A stretch of 64,000 nt of DNA from Peribacillus acanthi (GTDB taxonomy: Bacteria > Bacillota > Bacilli > Bacillales > DSM-1321): contig NZ_QBBX01000015.1 in NCBI RefSeq assembly GCF_003073175.1, positions 24,001 through 88,000 of the forward strand, given 5' to 3'. The position numbers and the translations under genes are program-made. Below, in pieces: positions 12,317-23,808 of this stretch. Positions within the stretch are counted from its first letter, which is position 1. The number at the start of each line of letters is the position of its first letter. Below the pieces are notes generated by a model. It saw only the letters and a program-made list of their open reading frames with translations, was not told the origin of the DNA and searched no databases.

Positions 12317-12441
12317 TTGATTGTAGCGTAGGGCACTTGACTCCTGCGGGAAATAGAGGGAAGTGGGAGACCCCACAGGCGGTAACGCCGAGGAGGCTCC
12401 CACCCTCCCCGCGGAAAGCAAGTGCCTGGAGCGAAAATCAA
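12317..12441. repeat. 125-bp dispersed palindromic repeat, copy 1
   Basis: GC-rich island in AT-rich DNA, about 95% identical to 15626-15750. Ends are TTGATT and AATCAA. Inside are nested complementary segments: CACTTG/CAAGTG, TGCGGG/CCCGCG, GTGGGAG/CTCCCAC and a central GGCG-gtaa-CGCC. A transcript would fold into one long branched hairpin. It separates the Nudix cluster from trxB. Confidence 0.85.
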
Positions 12442-12501
12442 GACAAAATTTATAGTTTAAAAATAACAAACTATGCTAAAATGTCATTTCTTAAAGTACA
12501 A

Positions 12502-12535
12502 AAAAAGGAGCACAGGAATAAGATCCTGTGCTAAA
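12502..12535 (-). terminator. Terminator downstream of trxB
   Basis: On the minus strand AGCACAGGA and TCCTGTGCT form a 9-bp stem around a short loop, followed by CC and TTTTTTT. It lies about 110 nt after the trxB stop. Confidence 0.75.
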
Positions 12536-12647
12536 AAAGGATTTATAATTTAAAAGGGGGTCAATTTCTACCCTTATATTACCCTACTTTTGTTGCATGG
12601 TTGTTACAACAGAATTAAAAGCGAATTACTTTTTGTAAAAGGATGAA

Positions 12648-13634
<987 letters not shown>

Positions 13635-13703
13635 TCAATATAGACTTTAGTATTACCTACTACCTATCCTATATAACAACGTATTTTTCGTCCAAGAATT
13701 TGC

Positions 13704-15200
13704 TCAATGAAGAAGTGAATTAACTAATTTCATGTATTTTTGAAGAGTCGAAGATGAAATATAGTATTTCTCTGCCACTTCTTTTTGACTTTTCTTTTCG
13801 TTACGAAGACGATGCCATGCATATTCAATTGCAGCTGCCCAACCCGCGGGATTGCTTAATTTGATGTTCTGTTTCATCGCTTCTACAAATACAGAGAACC
13901 ACATTAAATATAGTCCTGCTTCAAGTAAGCCTACTGGGCTATGATGACGATATAATAGTTCCGCGATTTGATCGGAAAAATCGATAGGTGTGCCCGTTTC
14001 TTTCTTTTTCTTATGCAAAACGAAAGCGGCATACTCTTTTTCTAAATCGCTAAAGTGTTTTCCAAAAGCAACTTGGTCCACTACTTTATCTCTTTGCATG
14101 GAATGCTTTAAAAGGAATATTGCAAAAAGACGCTCTTCTTGAAATTCACTTTCTAGCCTCTTTAAAATGGAAGGAACATGATGTTCAAACCCATTGACTG
14201 CTATATTCAATTCACCCCAGGGCTCCATGCCTTCTTTCTCTGGATTCAATTCGATGACTCTCCTCCAAGCCTTTCTCGCAGTTGTCTCGTGACCTAAATG
14301 ATAGGCAGCACTCGATAACCAGTAATAGAACGTGCCGTCACCTTCAAATCCTTTTTTATAGAGCTGCTTTAACCACTTATAGGCTGCATCGTATTTTCCG
14401 ACTAAGGCAAATGTAGCACCTAATTTGAATTGTTGTTCAGAAAGCATAGGACGGATTTTTTCTAAAATATCCGTATACTCCTCGACTTTCGCCCCGTTTT
14501 GTTCATAATAGTAAAACACCACTAGGTTACACAGGGCATGTAGGTTTCCAGGACTTTTCTCAAGTACATCATCTAACGTTTTAAAGGCTTTTTCCTGCTC
14601 TCCCAAATAAAAATACGCTAGGGCTAGATTATTATAAGCTGACCAAAAATCAGGATATTCAGTAATGGTTTCCTTTAATACATCGATTGCCTTTAAGAAG
14701 TTGCCGGCTTCCAAATACTCTCTCGCTCTTTCCTGCTGGAAAATCAACCCATCCTGCTCAATTAGACTTTCTTCCGTTTCATCCGTTTCGAACGTAATTA
14801 AATCGAGAAGATCTTCAGCATCTGCACTGAATTCTCCGTCCTCTTCTTGATCTAAATACTCATTTGCATGTTTAAAAGCTTCCTTGAACATCCCAAGATG
14901 AGCATAATTGTTCGCTAAAAAGTAATGGCATTCAGTCATATATGGATCTAAATCTTCAATAATGGATTGTAAAAGTGTATTAGAATAGCTATATTCCCCT
15001 AAATCGGTGCAAACAATAGCTAGTTGGCAAGTAATCATCGGTTCGATTGGTTCAAGCTCCAATGCTCGCTCCAAATATTTTTTTGCTTTATATAAATCGC
15101 GTCTATAGTACGCTTTCAAACCTTTAGTAAAATAATATTCTCCCGTTGGATGGAAGGATAGGATTTTTGCCTGTTGGCTTATATTAGAGTCTTTACCCAT
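13704..15200 (-). CDS. Tetratricopeptide-repeat protein (YvcD-like)
   Basis: A 498-aa soluble protein with several TPR units over residues about 15-330, such as YYFTKGLKAYYRRDLYKAKK, ECHYFLANNYAHLGMFKEAF and WSAYNNLALAYFYLGEQEKA. The C-terminus has a predicted helix-turn-helix-like segment (KEVAEKYYISSSTLQKYMK). TPRs mediate protein contacts; no enzymatic motif is seen. The place between hisI and trxB equals B. subtilis yvcD. The ATG follows CTGGAGGATTAC. Function is unknown; DNA binding by the C-terminus is inference only. Confidence 0.85.
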   Translation of the reverse strand: MGKDSNISQQAKILSFHPTGEYYFTKGLKAYYRRDLYKAKKYLERALELEPIEPMITCQLAIVCTDLGEYSYSNTLLQSIIEDLDPYMTECHYFLANNYAHLGMFKEAFKHANEYLDQEEDGEFSADAEDLLDLITFETDETEESLIEQDGLIFQQERAREYLEAGNFLKAIDVLKETITEYPDFWSAYNNLALAYFYLGEQEKAFKTLDDVLEKSPGNLHALCNLVVFYYYEQNGAKVEEYTDILEKIRPMLSEQQFKLGATFALVGKYDAAYKWLKQLYKKGFEGDGTFYYWLSSAAYHLGHETTARKAWRRVIELNPEKEGMEPWGELNIAVNGFEHHVPSILKRLESEFQEERLFAIFLLKHSMQRDKVVDQVAFGKHFSDLEKEYAAFVLHKKKKETGTPIDFSDQIAELLYRHHSPVGLLEAGLYLMWFSVFVEAMKQNIKLSNPAGWAAAIEYAWHRLRNEKKSQKEVAEKYYISSSTLQKYMKLVNSLLH

Positions 15201-15401
15201 GTAATCCTCCAGTTCAAGTTGATTAACCCTCGTATTATACCATATTTTAGTTTAACAAGATATGTGGGAAATTGTTCTTACTATGGGAAATTGACAAGTG
15301 ACTATGGTGGACTAGTTTTATCTCTGATGTCTTGATTTTATTTTTCTGCTTTTAGATGTAAGGTTGGAAAGTCGGAGAATTTTCAGCTTGAAGCAAATAA
15401 A

Positions 15402-15545
15402 TTCGACAAGTTGGGAATAAAACATGAGAAGTTGGGAAAAAAAACTGGGAACTTGGGAATAAAACATGAGAACTTGGGAATAAAACTTGAGAAAATGGGC
15501 GAAAACTTCGAGAAATTGGACATATAAGAGTAGAAGTTTGGCGAA
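15402..15545 (+). repeat. 21-bp periodic array I (GTTGGGAATAAA type)
   Basis: Seven units whose GGG/GGA core falls at 15413, 15434, 15455, 15476, 15497, 15518 and 15540, so every step is 21 bp except the last (22). Typical unit: ACATGAGAACTTGGGAATAAA. The left edge is AATTCGACAAGTTGGG, the same as in array III. It lies between the TPR gene and the second 125-bp repeat and shows no convincing ORF. Confidence 0.85.
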
Positions 15546-15625
15546 AGCGAGTATTGAAGCAGAAATCTACTATACCTTTCATAAACTTTATTGCTTTTTT
15601 ATTTAATAATTGTTAAAAGTCTGAG

Positions 15626-15750
15626 TGGATTGTAGCGGAGGGCACTTGACTCCTGCGGGAAGTAGAGGGAAGTGGGAGACCCCACAGGCGGCAACGCCGA
15701 GGAGGCTCCCACCCTCCCCGCGGAAAGCAAGTGACTGGAGCGGAAATCAA
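15626..15750. repeat. 125-bp dispersed palindromic repeat, copy 2
   Basis: Same element as 12317-12441, differing at about seven positions, several of them in unpaired parts. Nested complementary segments are preserved (CACTTG/CAAGTG, GTGGGAG/CTCCCAC, GGCG-gcaa-CGCC). It sits directly downstream of the his operon terminator. Confidence 0.85.
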
Positions 15751-15791
15751 CGGATAAACTTTATTGCAAAATACACTATGCGAAATGAGCA

Positions 15792-15825
15792 TAAAAAAAG
15801 AACCAGTTAAAATTCCTCCTGGTTC
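15792..15825 (-). terminator. Terminator of the his operon
   Basis: GAACCAG pairs with CTGGTTC, followed on the minus strand by TTTTTTT. It starts at the hisI stop codon. Confidence 0.85.
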
Positions 15826-16450
15826 AAGAATTTCCTTCATGTCTTTTTTTGAGTACTTCTATTACCTCTTGCAAGGGAAGTCCTTGCTCTCGAAGTAATA
15901 CTATTACGTGGTAAAGCAAATCTGCTGTTTCCCATTTCAGCTCTTCTTTGTCTCTATTTTTAGCAGCGATAATGACTTCTGCTGCCTCTTCGCCTACCTT
16001 TTTTAAAATCTTATCGACGCCTTTTTCAAATAGGTAAGTCGTATAAGAACCTTCAGGCCTTTCTTTTTCACGTTCTGAAATTAACCATTCCAATCGATTT
16101 AGAAAAGTAACATCAACCTGTTCGCTTACATGATTAACAATAGTCTCGTTGAAGCAACTTACCGTTCCATTATGACAAGCAGGACCCTTAGGTATAACCC
16201 CAACTACAATAGCATCTTTGTCACAATCCAACTCCATCGATACGATTTGTTGAATGTTTCCACTCGTTTCCCCTTTATGCCAAAGCTCTTGTCGGGAACG
16301 GCTATAAAACCAAGTCTCACCCGTTTCGATGGATTTTCGTAGCGACTCTTCATTCATATAAGCAAGAGTCAACACTTCTTTTGTTGTGGCATCTTGTACA
16401 ATTGCAGGAATAAGGCCCTTTTCATCAAACTTAATACCTTCAATATTCAT
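15824..16450 (-). CDS. hisI: Bifunctional phosphoribosyl-AMP cyclohydrolase / phosphoribosyl-ATP pyrophosphatase
   Basis: Steps 2 and 3 of histidine synthesis in one 208-aa chain (HisIE). The N-terminal cyclohydrolase half has [12 protein letters not shown] and the metal-binding [11 protein letters not shown] and [12 protein letters not shown]. The C-terminal pyrophosphatase half has [20 protein letters not shown] and [11 protein letters not shown] with its acidic metal ligands. It overlaps hisF by 4 nt (ATGA) and is the last gene of the operon. Confidence 0.96.
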   Translation of the reverse strand: MNIEGIKFDEKGLIPAIVQDATTKEVLTLAYMNEESLRKSIETGETWFYSRSRQELWHKGETSGNIQQIVSMELDCDKDAIVVGVIPKGPACHNGTVSCFNETIVNHVSEQVDVTFLNRLEWLISEREKERPEGSYTTYLFEKGVDKILKKVGEEAAEVIIAAKNRDKEELKWETADLLYHVIVLLREQGLPLQEVIEVLKKRHEGNS

Positions 16451-17205
16451 CGGACATTCACCCCTTTTTCCTTCAAATAATTCTTTACCTCTCCAACGGA
16501 AGTTTCTTTGTAGTGAAAAATGGATGCTGCCAAAGCGGCGTCTGCTAACCCCTCATTAAAAGCATCTAAGAAATGTTCGGCATTACCCGCACCACCTGAA
16601 GCAATGACCGGTACTGATACCGCTTCACTCACAGCTTTTGTTAATCTGACATCAAAACCAGACTTCTCCCCATCACTGTCCATGCTAGTCAATAAAATTT
16701 CACCAGCACCTCGAGAAACCACTTCTTTTGCCCAAGAGACGACTTCCCAATCCGTTGCGTTTCTGCCACCGTGAGTAAACACTCTCCAAGACTGTATTTC
16801 AGAATCATATTTTGCATCAATTGCCACAACGATACATTGAGAACCGTAATAGTTTGCACCTTCTGTAATGAGTTCTGGATTCAATAAAGCTGCTGTGTTT
16901 AGTGATACTTTATCGGCACCCGCACGGAGGATTTTCTTCATATCTTCCAAAGAGTTAATACCTCCTCCAACAGTGAAGGGAATTGCAAGAGTTGACGCCA
17001 CTTGTTTAACTACTTCAACCATCGTTTTTCTACCTTCAGAAGAAGCTGATATATCTAAGAACACCAACTCATCTGCTCCTTCTTGGTCATAAAACGAAGC
17101 TAGTTCAACAGGATCTCCCGCATCACGTAATCCAAGGAATTGTATCCCCTTTACGACTCTTCCTTCCTTGACATCTAAACAAGGGATAATTCGTTTCGCT
17201 ATCAT
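16447..17205 (-). CDS. hisF: Imidazole glycerol phosphate synthase, cyclase subunit
   Basis: Uses ammonia from HisH to convert PRFAR into imidazole-glycerol phosphate and AICAR. A 252-aa beta/alpha barrel with catalytic Asp11 in [18 protein letters not shown] and Asp130 in [10 protein letters not shown], and phosphate loops [12 protein letters not shown] and [11 protein letters not shown]. It overlaps both neighbours by 4 nt, giving tight translational coupling with hisA and hisI. Confidence 0.97.
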   Translation of the reverse strand: MIAKRIIPCLDVKEGRVVKGIQFLGLRDAGDPVELASFYDQEGADELVFLDISASSEGRKTMVEVVKQVASTLAIPFTVGGGINSLEDMKKILRAGADKVSLNTAALLNPELITEGANYYGSQCIVVAIDAKYDSEIQSWRVFTHGGRNATDWEVVSWAKEVVSRGAGEILLTSMDSDGEKSGFDVRLTKAVSEAVSVPVIASGGAGNAEHFLDAFNEGLADAALAASIFHYKETSVGEVKNYLKEKGVNVR

Positions 17206-17948
17206 TTCTCCACCTCGAAATTCTTAACTGCCGATAACGCCTCTTTCACAGAGAAACGATTGGTATAAATGGCTTTCCCAATAATGGACCCAGCGATGTT
17301 ACTTGTTTTGCATAGTGAACGTAAGTCATCTATACTGCTAATCCCACCTGAAGCAATGACCTCTTTTCCTGTAGCCAAAGCCAATTGCTCTGTCGCCTCA
17401 ACGTTTGGTCCTGATAGCATCCCATCTGTGGAAATGTCGGTGAAAATAAAGGTATCAGCACCGTATTCGGCAAGCTGTTTTCCTAGTTCAATCGCTGAAA
17501 CGGATGAGGTTTGAACCCATCCGTGAGTAGCTACCATGCCGTTTTTCGCGTCTAAACCGATCGCAATCTTGGATGAGTATTTCTTTAACATTTCTTTCGT
17601 AAACTCTGGCTCAGAAATGGCGACACTGCCTAGGATTACTCTTGCCACTCCATTTTCAAGGTAGTGAACTATATCTTGCTCCGTCCGAATTCCACCACCA
17701 ATCTGAATTTTAGTTTCCAGTTTTTTTGCTGCCTCTAAAACAAATGTATCATTGATTCTTTTTCCTTCTTTTGCACCATCTAAATCGACCATATGAATCC
17801 ATTCGGCACCTTCGCTTGCAAACATTTCTGCCATGCTAAAAGGGGAATCTCCATAAATCGTTTCTTGATTATAATCCCCTTGAATAAGACGGACACATTT
17901 TCCGCCTCTCATATCAATGGCTGGATAAATCGTAAAAGAACGTGACAT
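17202..17948 (-). CDS. hisA: ProFAR isomerase
   Basis: Isomerises the aminoaldose ProFAR to PRFAR. A 248-aa barrel with the N-terminal catalytic Asp in [19 protein letters not shown], the second Asp in [12 protein letters not shown], and phosphate sites [11 protein letters not shown] and [11 protein letters not shown]. The ATG is preceded by GAGGTG. The 96-bp gap to hisH, unusual in this otherwise packed operon, contains a fragment of a dispersed repeat. Confidence 0.96.
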   Translation of the reverse strand: MSRSFTIYPAIDMRGGKCVRLIQGDYNQETIYGDSPFSMAEMFASEGAEWIHMVDLDGAKEGKRINDTFVLEAAKKLETKIQIGGGIRTEQDIVHYLENGVARVILGSVAISEPEFTKEMLKKYSSKIAIGLDAKNGMVATHGWVQTSSVSAIELGKQLAEYGADTFIFTDISTDGMLSGPNVEATEQLALATGKEVIASGGISSIDDLRSLCKTSNIAGSIIGKAIYTNRFSVKEALSAVKNFEVEK

Positions 17949-17964
17949 TTTTTCACCTCATTAT

Positions 17965-18047
17965 TAGAAAAGCGTAAGCGCCCTGCTTAGCGACGTATGC
18001 CTGGTAGATTGGCCACTACACCGATTTACTGCATTGCTGCCTATTTA
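17965..18047. repeat. Dispersed repeat fragment in the hisA-hisH gap
   Basis: GAAAAGCGTAAGCGCCCTG then AGCGACGTATGCCTGG opens an element that resembles the short GC-rich intergenic repeats common in Bacillaceae, and it shares block order with 11840-11940. It lies inside an operon that otherwise has 4-nt overlaps or short gaps, so it is probably an insertion that kept transcription intact. Confidence 0.5.
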
Positions 18048-18668
18048 TAATTTCTTAACCTGCAAAAAATTCCTCAATAGTTGCATGCCCGCTTCCCCAC
18101 TTTTTTCAGGATGAAACTGCATGCCATATATATTCCCTCTTCCCACTACAGCAGGAACTTGAACATGATAATCGGCACTAGCGATTAAAACATCTTGATC
18201 ACCTAGAGCTGCATAGTACGAATGGACAAAATAGACATGGTCGTCTGTCATGCCCTTTAATAAAGGAGAATCTTGATGGAAAATTAATTTGTTCCAGCCC
18301 ATGTGAGGAACTTTATAAGTCATCCCTCCAGATGCGATACCAGTAAAACGAACCACTTTGCCTGGAAGAAGCTGAAGACCTGTTGTTAACCCGTTTTCTT
18401 CGCTTTCTTCAAATAAGAGTTGCATTCCTAAACAAATCCCTAAAAGGGGTTTTCCACTTGAAGCAAACTGCTTAATCGTTTCATCCAATCGTTTTTCCTT
18501 CAGTAAAAACATCGCATCTTTAAATGAGCCCACACCCGGTACAATCAATGCACTGGCTTCAAGTAATTTTTCCGGTTCATCCGATATAAACGAAGCAGTA
18601 CCCAGCCGTTCTAATGCTTTATTAACACTAAATAAATTCCCCATTCCGTAATCGACAATTCCGATCAA
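18045..18668 (-). CDS. hisH: Imidazole glycerol phosphate synthase, glutamine amidotransferase subunit
   Basis: Class I glutaminase that feeds ammonia to HisF. The nucleophile elbow is GICLGMQLLFEE, the catalytic His and Glu are in GMQFHPEKSGEAG, and the oxyanion loop is PGVGSFKDAM. TTG at 18668 (MIGIVDYGMGN) is preferred, with AAGGAG eight nucleotides upstream; the GTG at 18677 abuts that site. This gives 207 aa. The stop is separated from hisA by a repeat-bearing gap. Confidence 0.94.
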   Translation of the reverse strand: MIGIVDYGMGNLFSVNKALERLGTASFISDEPEKLLEASALIVPGVGSFKDAMFLLKEKRLDETIKQFASSGKPLLGICLGMQLLFEESEENGLTTGLQLLPGKVVRFTGIASGGMTYKVPHMGWNKLIFHQDSPLLKGMTDDHVYFVHSYYAALGDQDVLIASADYHVQVPAVVGRGNIYGMQFHPEKSGEAGMQLLRNFLQVKKL

Positions 18669-18680
18669 TGTTGTCACTCC

Positions 18681-19268
18681 TTATAGCATCCCTTTAGTCG
18701 ATGGAATGCCTTTCACTCTTGGGTCTATAGTCGTTGCTTCATCCAACGCCCTTGCTAATGCCTTGAAAATCGCCTCAATTATATGATGTGTATTTTGACC
18801 ATAGTGTACGATGACATGTAGGTTCATTCGAGCTTCTAACGCAAGCTTCCAAAGAAATTCATGGACTAGTTCCGTATCAAAGGTTCCGACTTTCTGCGAT
18901 GGAAATTGAGCTCTTAATTCCAAATGGGGACGGTTGCTTAAGTCCACAACTACTTGAGCGAGCGCTTCATCCATCGGTACAAAAGCGTTACCGTACCTTT
19001 TAATCCCTTTTTTATCTCCGAGTGCTTGTAAAATTGCCTGTCCTAAACAAATGCCAATATCCTCTGTTGTATGGTGGTCATCAACTTCTACATCTCCTTG
19101 AGCGTCCACCATTAAATTAAAATGACCATGCTTCGTAAACAAATCCAGCATATGAGTCATGAAAGGAACGGCCGTTTTAATCTCTGAGTTGCCTTCACCA
19201 TCAATCCCCAATTCTAGCTTAATCTGTGTCTCAAATGTACTTCGCTCCACCCGAGCTACCCTCTCCAA
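18681..19268 (-). CDS. hisB: Imidazoleglycerol-phosphate dehydratase
   Basis: Monofunctional dehydratase of 195 aa. The two Mn-binding histidine clusters are visible as DDHHTTEDIGICLGQA and HHIIEAIFKALARAL. There is no fused phosphatase domain, as expected outside enterobacteria, and no separate histidinol-phosphatase gene is in the operon. Start is TTG at 19268 after AAGGAGGGGTTCCG. Confidence 0.96.
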   Translation of the reverse strand: MERVARVERSTFETQIKLELGIDGEGNSEIKTAVPFMTHMLDLFTKHGHFNLMVDAQGDVEVDDHHTTEDIGICLGQAILQALGDKKGIKRYGNAFVPMDEALAQVVVDLSNRPHLELRAQFPSQKVGTFDTELVHEFLWKLALEARMNLHVIVHYGQNTHHIIEAIFKALARALDEATTIDPRVKGIPSTKGML

Positions 19269-19360
19269 CGGAACCCCTCCTTATTCTGGGGTCATGCCCC
19301 ATTTACTTGTCATAATATATTGTTAAAATTTTTGTCTTGAATTAGTGCCCTATCAAAAGT

Positions 19361-20635
19361 TTATTGCCTTTCTGATGGTCGAGCTTCGATCGCTCGGGCA
19401 TGGGCTTCTAGTCCTTCCAAACGGGCAAAAGCAGTGATTTTTTCACGATGTTGGTTAAAAGCTTCCTTGCTGTACATAATGATGCTCGATTTTTTTTGAA
19501 AGTCATCTACGTTTAAAGGACTTGAGAACCTTGCTGTACCATTGGTTGGGAGAACATGGTTTGGTCCGGCAAAATAATCCCCAACCGGCTCTGAACTATA
19601 TCTTCCTAAAAAAATTGCACCAGCATGCCGAATTTTTCCTAATAACGACATCGGATCTTTAGTCATGATTTCTAGATGCTCTGGTGCCAATCTATTAACA
19701 GCTTCTATGGCTTCATCCATCGAATCTGTGACCACAATCCTTCCGAAATCGCGAATAGATTTTTCGGCTATGTCTTTTCGCGGCAAGGTTGCTAACTGTC
19801 TTTCAACCTCCACTGCAACCCTTTCAGCTAGCCCGATCGAATCCGTGACAAGAATACTACAAGCAAGAGTGTCGTGTTCTGCCTGTGATAACAGATCCGC
19901 TGCTACTTCTGATGCGGTAGCTGTTTCATCCGCTAATACCGCAATCTCACTCGGACCAGCAATCATGTCGATATCTACATCCCCAAACACTTCTCTTTTG
20001 GCCAATGCAACATAGATATTCCCAGGTCCAACAATTTTATCGACCGGTTTAATAGTCTCCGTTCCGTAGGCTAGTGCTGCTACCGCTTGGGCTCCGCCTA
20101 CTTTATAAATCTCACTAACTCCAGCCACCTTTGCTGCAACAAGAACCGCATCATTTAACTCCCCATTCTCCCCCGGTGGAGACACCATTACGATTCGTTT
20201 CACACCAGCTACCTTCGCAGGGAGCACATTCATCAGGACGGATGATGGGTAGGCAGCTGTCCCGCCTGGCACATATACTCCAACTGAATCTAAAGGAGTA
20301 ATTTTTTGACCCAATACACTTCCATTTTCATCTGTAGACATCCATGAGTTTCTTAGTTGCTTACTATGAAAGGACGATATATTACTAGCCGCTTCCTCAA
20401 TAATTGAAATATATTTTTGTTCGATCCTTTCGAATGCAAAGGAAAATTCTTTTTCTGAAACTTGGAAATTACTTAATACGACGCGATCAAATTGCTCGGT
20501 GTAAGAGCGTAAGGCATTGTCTCCTTTTGCTCTGACTTCCTTAATAATTTCCTGTACCGCCTTCCGTTGCTGTTCGGTTCCAGCATCGACTGTCCTAGTT
20601 AAAGAAAGGTTTTCTTTTAATTTTTCTATTTTCAC
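19361..20635 (-). CDS. hisD: Histidinol dehydrogenase
   Basis: Oxidises L-histidinol to histidine with NAD+ and Zn2+, the last step of the pathway. Signatures include [40 protein letters not shown] and the zinc/catalytic segment [13 protein letters not shown], with APEHLEIM near the C-terminus. GTG 20635 is the likely start ([10 protein letters not shown]), with AGGAGG seven nucleotides upstream and 13 nt after the hisG stop. The longer ATG reading at 20659 would overlap hisG and add a Gly-rich leader. Length is 424 aa. Confidence 0.95.
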   Translation of the reverse strand: MKIEKLKENLSLTRTVDAGTEQQRKAVQEIIKEVRAKGDNALRSYTEQFDRVVLSNFQVSEKEFSFAFERIEQKYISIIEEAASNISSFHSKQLRNSWMSTDENGSVLGQKITPLDSVGVYVPGGTAAYPSSVLMNVLPAKVAGVKRIVMVSPPGENGELNDAVLVAAKVAGVSEIYKVGGAQAVAALAYGTETIKPVDKIVGPGNIYVALAKREVFGDVDIDMIAGPSEIAVLADETATASEVAADLLSQAEHDTLACSILVTDSIGLAERVAVEVERQLATLPRKDIAEKSIRDFGRIVVTDSMDEAIEAVNRLAPEHLEIMTKDPMSLLGKIRHAGAIFLGRYSSEPVGDYFAGPNHVLPTNGTARFSSPLNVDDFQKKSSIIMYSKEAFNQHREKITAFARLEGLEAHARAIEARPSERQ

Positions 20636-20648
20636 CCATGCTCCTCCT

Positions 20649-21278
20649 CTACCCTTCAATCACTTTCGTAAGTCGATTTACAATATCTGAAATTCTCTCT
20701 TCCTTTATTCTATAACTGACAGGATTGGCAATTAAACGCGAAGTAATTTCCGCAATTTTGGCATACTCTACTAGTCCGTTTTCCTTTAAAGTGCGCCCTG
20801 AAGAAACAATATCCACAATTCGTTCAGCCAACCCAATGAGAGGTGCAAGCTCGATAGATCCGTTCAATTTAATGATTTCCACTTGCTCTCCCTGTTCTCT
20901 AAAGTAGGTCGATGCCACATTAGGATATTTACTTGCTACTCTTGGTGCAACATCGCTCATCTTCGTATTCGGTAAACCTGCCACCGCCAAATAACAATAG
21001 CTAATTTTCAAATCTAAAAGTTCGTACACATCCCGTTCTTCCTCGAGCATTACATCTTTTCCAGCAATCCCGATATCCGCTACTCCCTGTTCAACATAGG
21101 TGGTAACATCCATGGGTTTAGAAAGGATAAAACGGAGATTTTCCTCTTCTACTTCTAAAATCAGTTTCCTTGATTCGTCAAATTCTGGTGGAAGATTAAA
21201 GCCTGCAGCCTTCAACATTCCGACCGCTTCTTCAAAAATTCTCCCCTTTGGCATGGCAATAGTTAAATAAGAGGTCAT
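20649..21278 (-). CDS. hisG: ATP phosphoribosyltransferase, short form
   Basis: Commits PRPP and ATP to histidine synthesis. At 209 aa it is the short form that lacks the C-terminal regulatory domain and works as a hetero-octamer with HisZ, encoded just upstream. Visible: [32 protein letters not shown] and the PRPP loop [15 protein letters not shown]. The ATG overlaps the hisZ stop by 4 nt and is preceded by AGAAAGGAG. Histidine feedback is expected to act through HisZ. Confidence 0.96.
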   Translation of the reverse strand: MTSYLTIAMPKGRIFEEAVGMLKAAGFNLPPEFDESRKLILEVEEENLRFILSKPMDVTTYVEQGVADIGIAGKDVMLEEERDVYELLDLKISYCYLAVAGLPNTKMSDVAPRVASKYPNVASTYFREQGEQVEIIKLNGSIELAPLIGLAERIVDIVSSGRTLKENGLVEYAKIAEITSRLIANPVSYRIKEERISDIVNRLTKVIEG

Positions 21279-22456
21279 GATTCCTTCTCCTTTCTACTGC
21301 CGAGTAAGTATTCCACTTCTTTAAAATTAGAGGCGAATAAGTCTAAATCTTCCACTCCTCCAATATCTTGAAGGACAATCCTTAAACCCTCATCCCTCAA
21401 TTTCTTTGCCTTTTCGATCGCTTCTTTCCTTCTTTCAGGGCTAAAAAGCAAGCAGTAATTAGGCTCAGACAATTCCGGTTCACCTAAAGCCTCCATTAAT
21501 CGGTCAATCCGAATCGCAAATCCTGTTGCCGGTGTTTTCCAATCAAATTTTTCTAAGAAGTTATCGTAACGTCCACCATTTCCAAGCGGGAAACCAATGT
21601 GATTGGCATACACCTCAAAAAGTATTCCCGTATAGTAGCTCATGTGGCTAACTAACGTTAAATCCAATGTGACGTGGCGTCCTATCCCAAAATCATCTAA
21701 GGCCTGCCATAATTCCACGAGCTCTTGCAGGGCCCTATTTTCCAAACTATTTTCATCAACCATCTCAGAAACTTTTCCTAGAACCTCTTTTCCTCCACGT
21801 AAGTCCAATAATTGAAGAAGAACCCCTTTGTCAATCGATGATAGTGGAAGAGATTTTACATGTTCACGATAGCCGACATAATTTTTTTCATATAAGAACT
21901 TCCGACAGACAGCTGCTCTTTCTTTTGTTCCTAACACTTTCAGGAACACGTTTTGAACAAATCCGATATGTCCTAATGAAATTTGGAAATCTTCTAACCC
22001 GGCGCTTTTTAGCGACTCGACTAATAGAGCAATCAGTTCCGCATCCGTAGAAACAGAGGATGACCCAATGCATTCTACCCCCATTTGCTCGAATTCTGCA
22101 GGGCGTCCACCCTCCCGTTGCTGCGCACGGTAAACATTAGCTAAGTACGCTAATCGTAATGGAGCTTGCTGTCTTAATTTTGTAGCTGCTACCCTTGCAA
22201 TTGGTGCTGTCATATCAGGTCGCATAACCAATGTGTTTCCTTGTTGATCCAATAGTTTAAATAACTGTTGATCCAAAATAGCCGAAGCCTGCCCTACCGT
22301 TTCGTAATATTCTAGAGCAGGTGTTTCCAAAAATTGATATCCCCAATTTTGAATCGTCTTTTGCATCTGGTTTCGGACAGTTTGTTTTGCTTCATATACA
22401 AGAGGAAGTGTATCCCTCATTCCTAGTGGTTTCTCAAACATGAACAACTTTGACAC
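21275..22456 (-). CDS. hisZ: ATP phosphoribosyltransferase regulatory subunit
   Basis: HisRS-like paralogue (393 aa) that binds short HisG and carries histidine sensing, but lacks tRNA-charging function. Class II synthetase-like motifs can be seen ([49 protein letters not shown]). There is no C-terminal anticodon-binding domain as in HisS. GTG start at 22456 after AAAGGAGGG. First gene of the his operon. Confidence 0.95.
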   Translation of the reverse strand: MSKLFMFEKPLGMRDTLPLVYEAKQTVRNQMQKTIQNWGYQFLETPALEYYETVGQASAILDQQLFKLLDQQGNTLVMRPDMTAPIARVAATKLRQQAPLRLAYLANVYRAQQREGGRPAEFEQMGVECIGSSSVSTDAELIALLVESLKSAGLEDFQISLGHIGFVQNVFLKVLGTKERAAVCRKFLYEKNYVGYREHVKSLPLSSIDKGVLLQLLDLRGGKEVLGKVSEMVDENSLENRALQELVELWQALDDFGIGRHVTLDLTLVSHMSYYTGILFEVYANHIGFPLGNGGRYDNFLEKFDWKTPATGFAIRIDRLMEALGEPELSEPNYCLLFSPERRKEAIEKAKKLRDEGLRIVLQDIGGVEDLDLFASNFKEVEYLLGSRKEKES

Positions 22457-22807
22457 GGTAGCCCTCCTTTATGCCAATCCGTTAAGAGCACTTTATGTAT
22501 CACCAAACCGTTGCTCTAAAAATGAAAAATTATCAAAATCCTTTAGTTTGCTAATATGGTAATAAGATAAAGTTAGTGTACTCCTCAATGATATTATCGT
22601 CAAGGAAAACAAACATCCTATTCCCTCAAGTATTCAAATAACCCGGATAAAACAAGGTTTCTAACATCATTTGTTGATCATTTTTTCTTCATACAGAAAG
22701 TGTTCGTAATCCTGCATGTATTTACCAAGTAAGTTTTTATTTCACTTTAATATGGAGGACCTTATACTCAAGTTTGTGTGTGAAATTTATACTTAGGAGG
22801 AAAGCAC
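22457..22807. other. Divergent intergenic region hisZ / acidic surface protein
   Basis: About 350 bp carrying the his leader on the minus strand and the promoter region of the surface-protein gene on the plus strand. AGAGCA and TGCTCT (22484-22517) could pair in the his leader, but there is no T-run and I see no T-box or riboswitch signature. The ribosome site ACTTAGGAGGAAAGCAC ends it. Confidence 0.5.
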
Positions 22808-23806
22808 TTGAAACGCACTTTTGCTATTATTTTTGCATCATTATTAGTATTTTCATTTAATCTCCCAGCATTCGCTGCTGTTAATGAAACAGAACTTTCA
22901 GAGTATGTGGCAACGATTCCGATGACTGTAGAAGAATTGGAGGAATATTTGGCGGCATACGGCCTTTCTACTGCAGATTTCGAATCTACTGAGGAATTGA
23001 TTGAGTTCCTTGGAGAGCCATTAACTGAGGAAAGCTTGAATGTTCTATTGAACGATTACGAAATGACATACGATGAACTAAGAGCCCTTTTAGTCGAGTA
23101 TGGTGAAATCGAAGAATCCGACAAAATTGAAGATCATTTCTATTTTGTGTCTGATGTTGAAGAATTCATTTTTATGGAGCAAGGATTTGGAGAATTCGAT
23201 GAAGAAATGCTGACTGAAATGGACGACATCTTCTCTGAAATGGGTATGACAGAAGAAGAGTTCACAAGATTGTTCGAACACCTTGGAAAAGTAATTGAAG
23301 CGGATCCTACTATTTTTGAACAAATGGATGCGATGTCAGAGCAAATGATGGGACTTGAAGAGTTTGAGACAGCGACTGAACTTACTCCTGACCAGATTGC
23401 TGAATTAATGTCTATCTTTGATCAAATTAAAGCGCTACTACAATTGGATTTCCAATTTTATTTAGAAAAAGATGGAGTAAAGACACCGATTTCCATGGCA
23501 GCACTAATGGAAATCCAAGATCCAAATGGAGCGAGCCTATTTGTAGAAATTTATGATACTGAAGGTAATCTACTATTAGATGCCCTTTTCACACCAGATA
23601 TGCTAGGCTCTGAAATCATTACTGAAACAGGCGAACAAATCCAAAATGTCACAGCGCAGGTTGCAAGTGTACAAGAAAAAGCAAAAACCGTTAAAGGTGC
23701 AAAAATGCCTGAAACTGCTGGTAACTATGGTGTTACGTTAATGTTCGGTTTGGCTTTAGTGACAGCTTCAGGACTCATTGCACGAAGAGCAAAGGCCATC
23801 AAATAG
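22808..23806 (+). CDS. Acidic surface protein with MPETA sorting signal
   Basis: A 332-aa secreted protein. An N-terminal signal peptide (MKRTFAIIFASLLVFSF, cleavage likely after AFA) precedes a very acidic, helical body with repeated units of the kind MTVEELEEYLAAYGLSTADF, PLTEESLNVLLNDYEMTYDE and MTEEEFTRLFEHLG. The C-terminus is MPETAGN, then a hydrophobic span (VTLMFGLALVTASGLIA) and RRAKAIK, i.e. a cell-wall sorting signal of the LPXTA type with Met in position 1. This is the layout of the 'processed acidic surface protein' family. TTG start after AGGAGG. The sortase follows 2 nt later. Ligand and role are unknown. Confidence 0.85.
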   Translation: MKRTFAIIFASLLVFSFNLPAFAAVNETELSEYVATIPMTVEELEEYLAAYGLSTADFESTEELIEFLGEPLTEESLNVLLNDYEMTYDELRALLVEYGEIEESDKIEDHFYFVSDVEEFIFMEQGFGEFDEEMLTEMDDIFSEMGMTEEEFTRLFEHLGKVIEADPTIFEQMDAMSEQMMGLEEFETATELTPDQIAELMSIFDQIKALLQLDFQFYLEKDGVKTPISMAALMEIQDPNGASLFVEIYDTEGNLLLDALFTPDMLGSEIITETGEQIQNVTAQVASVQEKAKTVKGAKMPETAGNYGVTLMFGLALVTASGLIARRAKAIK

Positions 23807-23808
23807 CC

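Noticed and set aside
12337-12534. 65-aa reading frame across the 125-bp repeat
   Set aside because: It is an open frame through a palindromic non-coding element, recurs only because the repeat recurs, and has no ribosome site.
15402-15545. 21-bp array as a CRISPR array
   Set aside because: Repeat units are about 12 conserved plus 9 variable bases, far below CRISPR repeat and spacer sizes, and no cas gene is in the window. The same holds for the other three arrays.
22457-22560. T-box or histidine attenuator upstream of hisZ
   Set aside because: No specifier stem, no T-box sequence, no run of His codons and no T-run after the possible AGAGCA/TGCTCT pairing.
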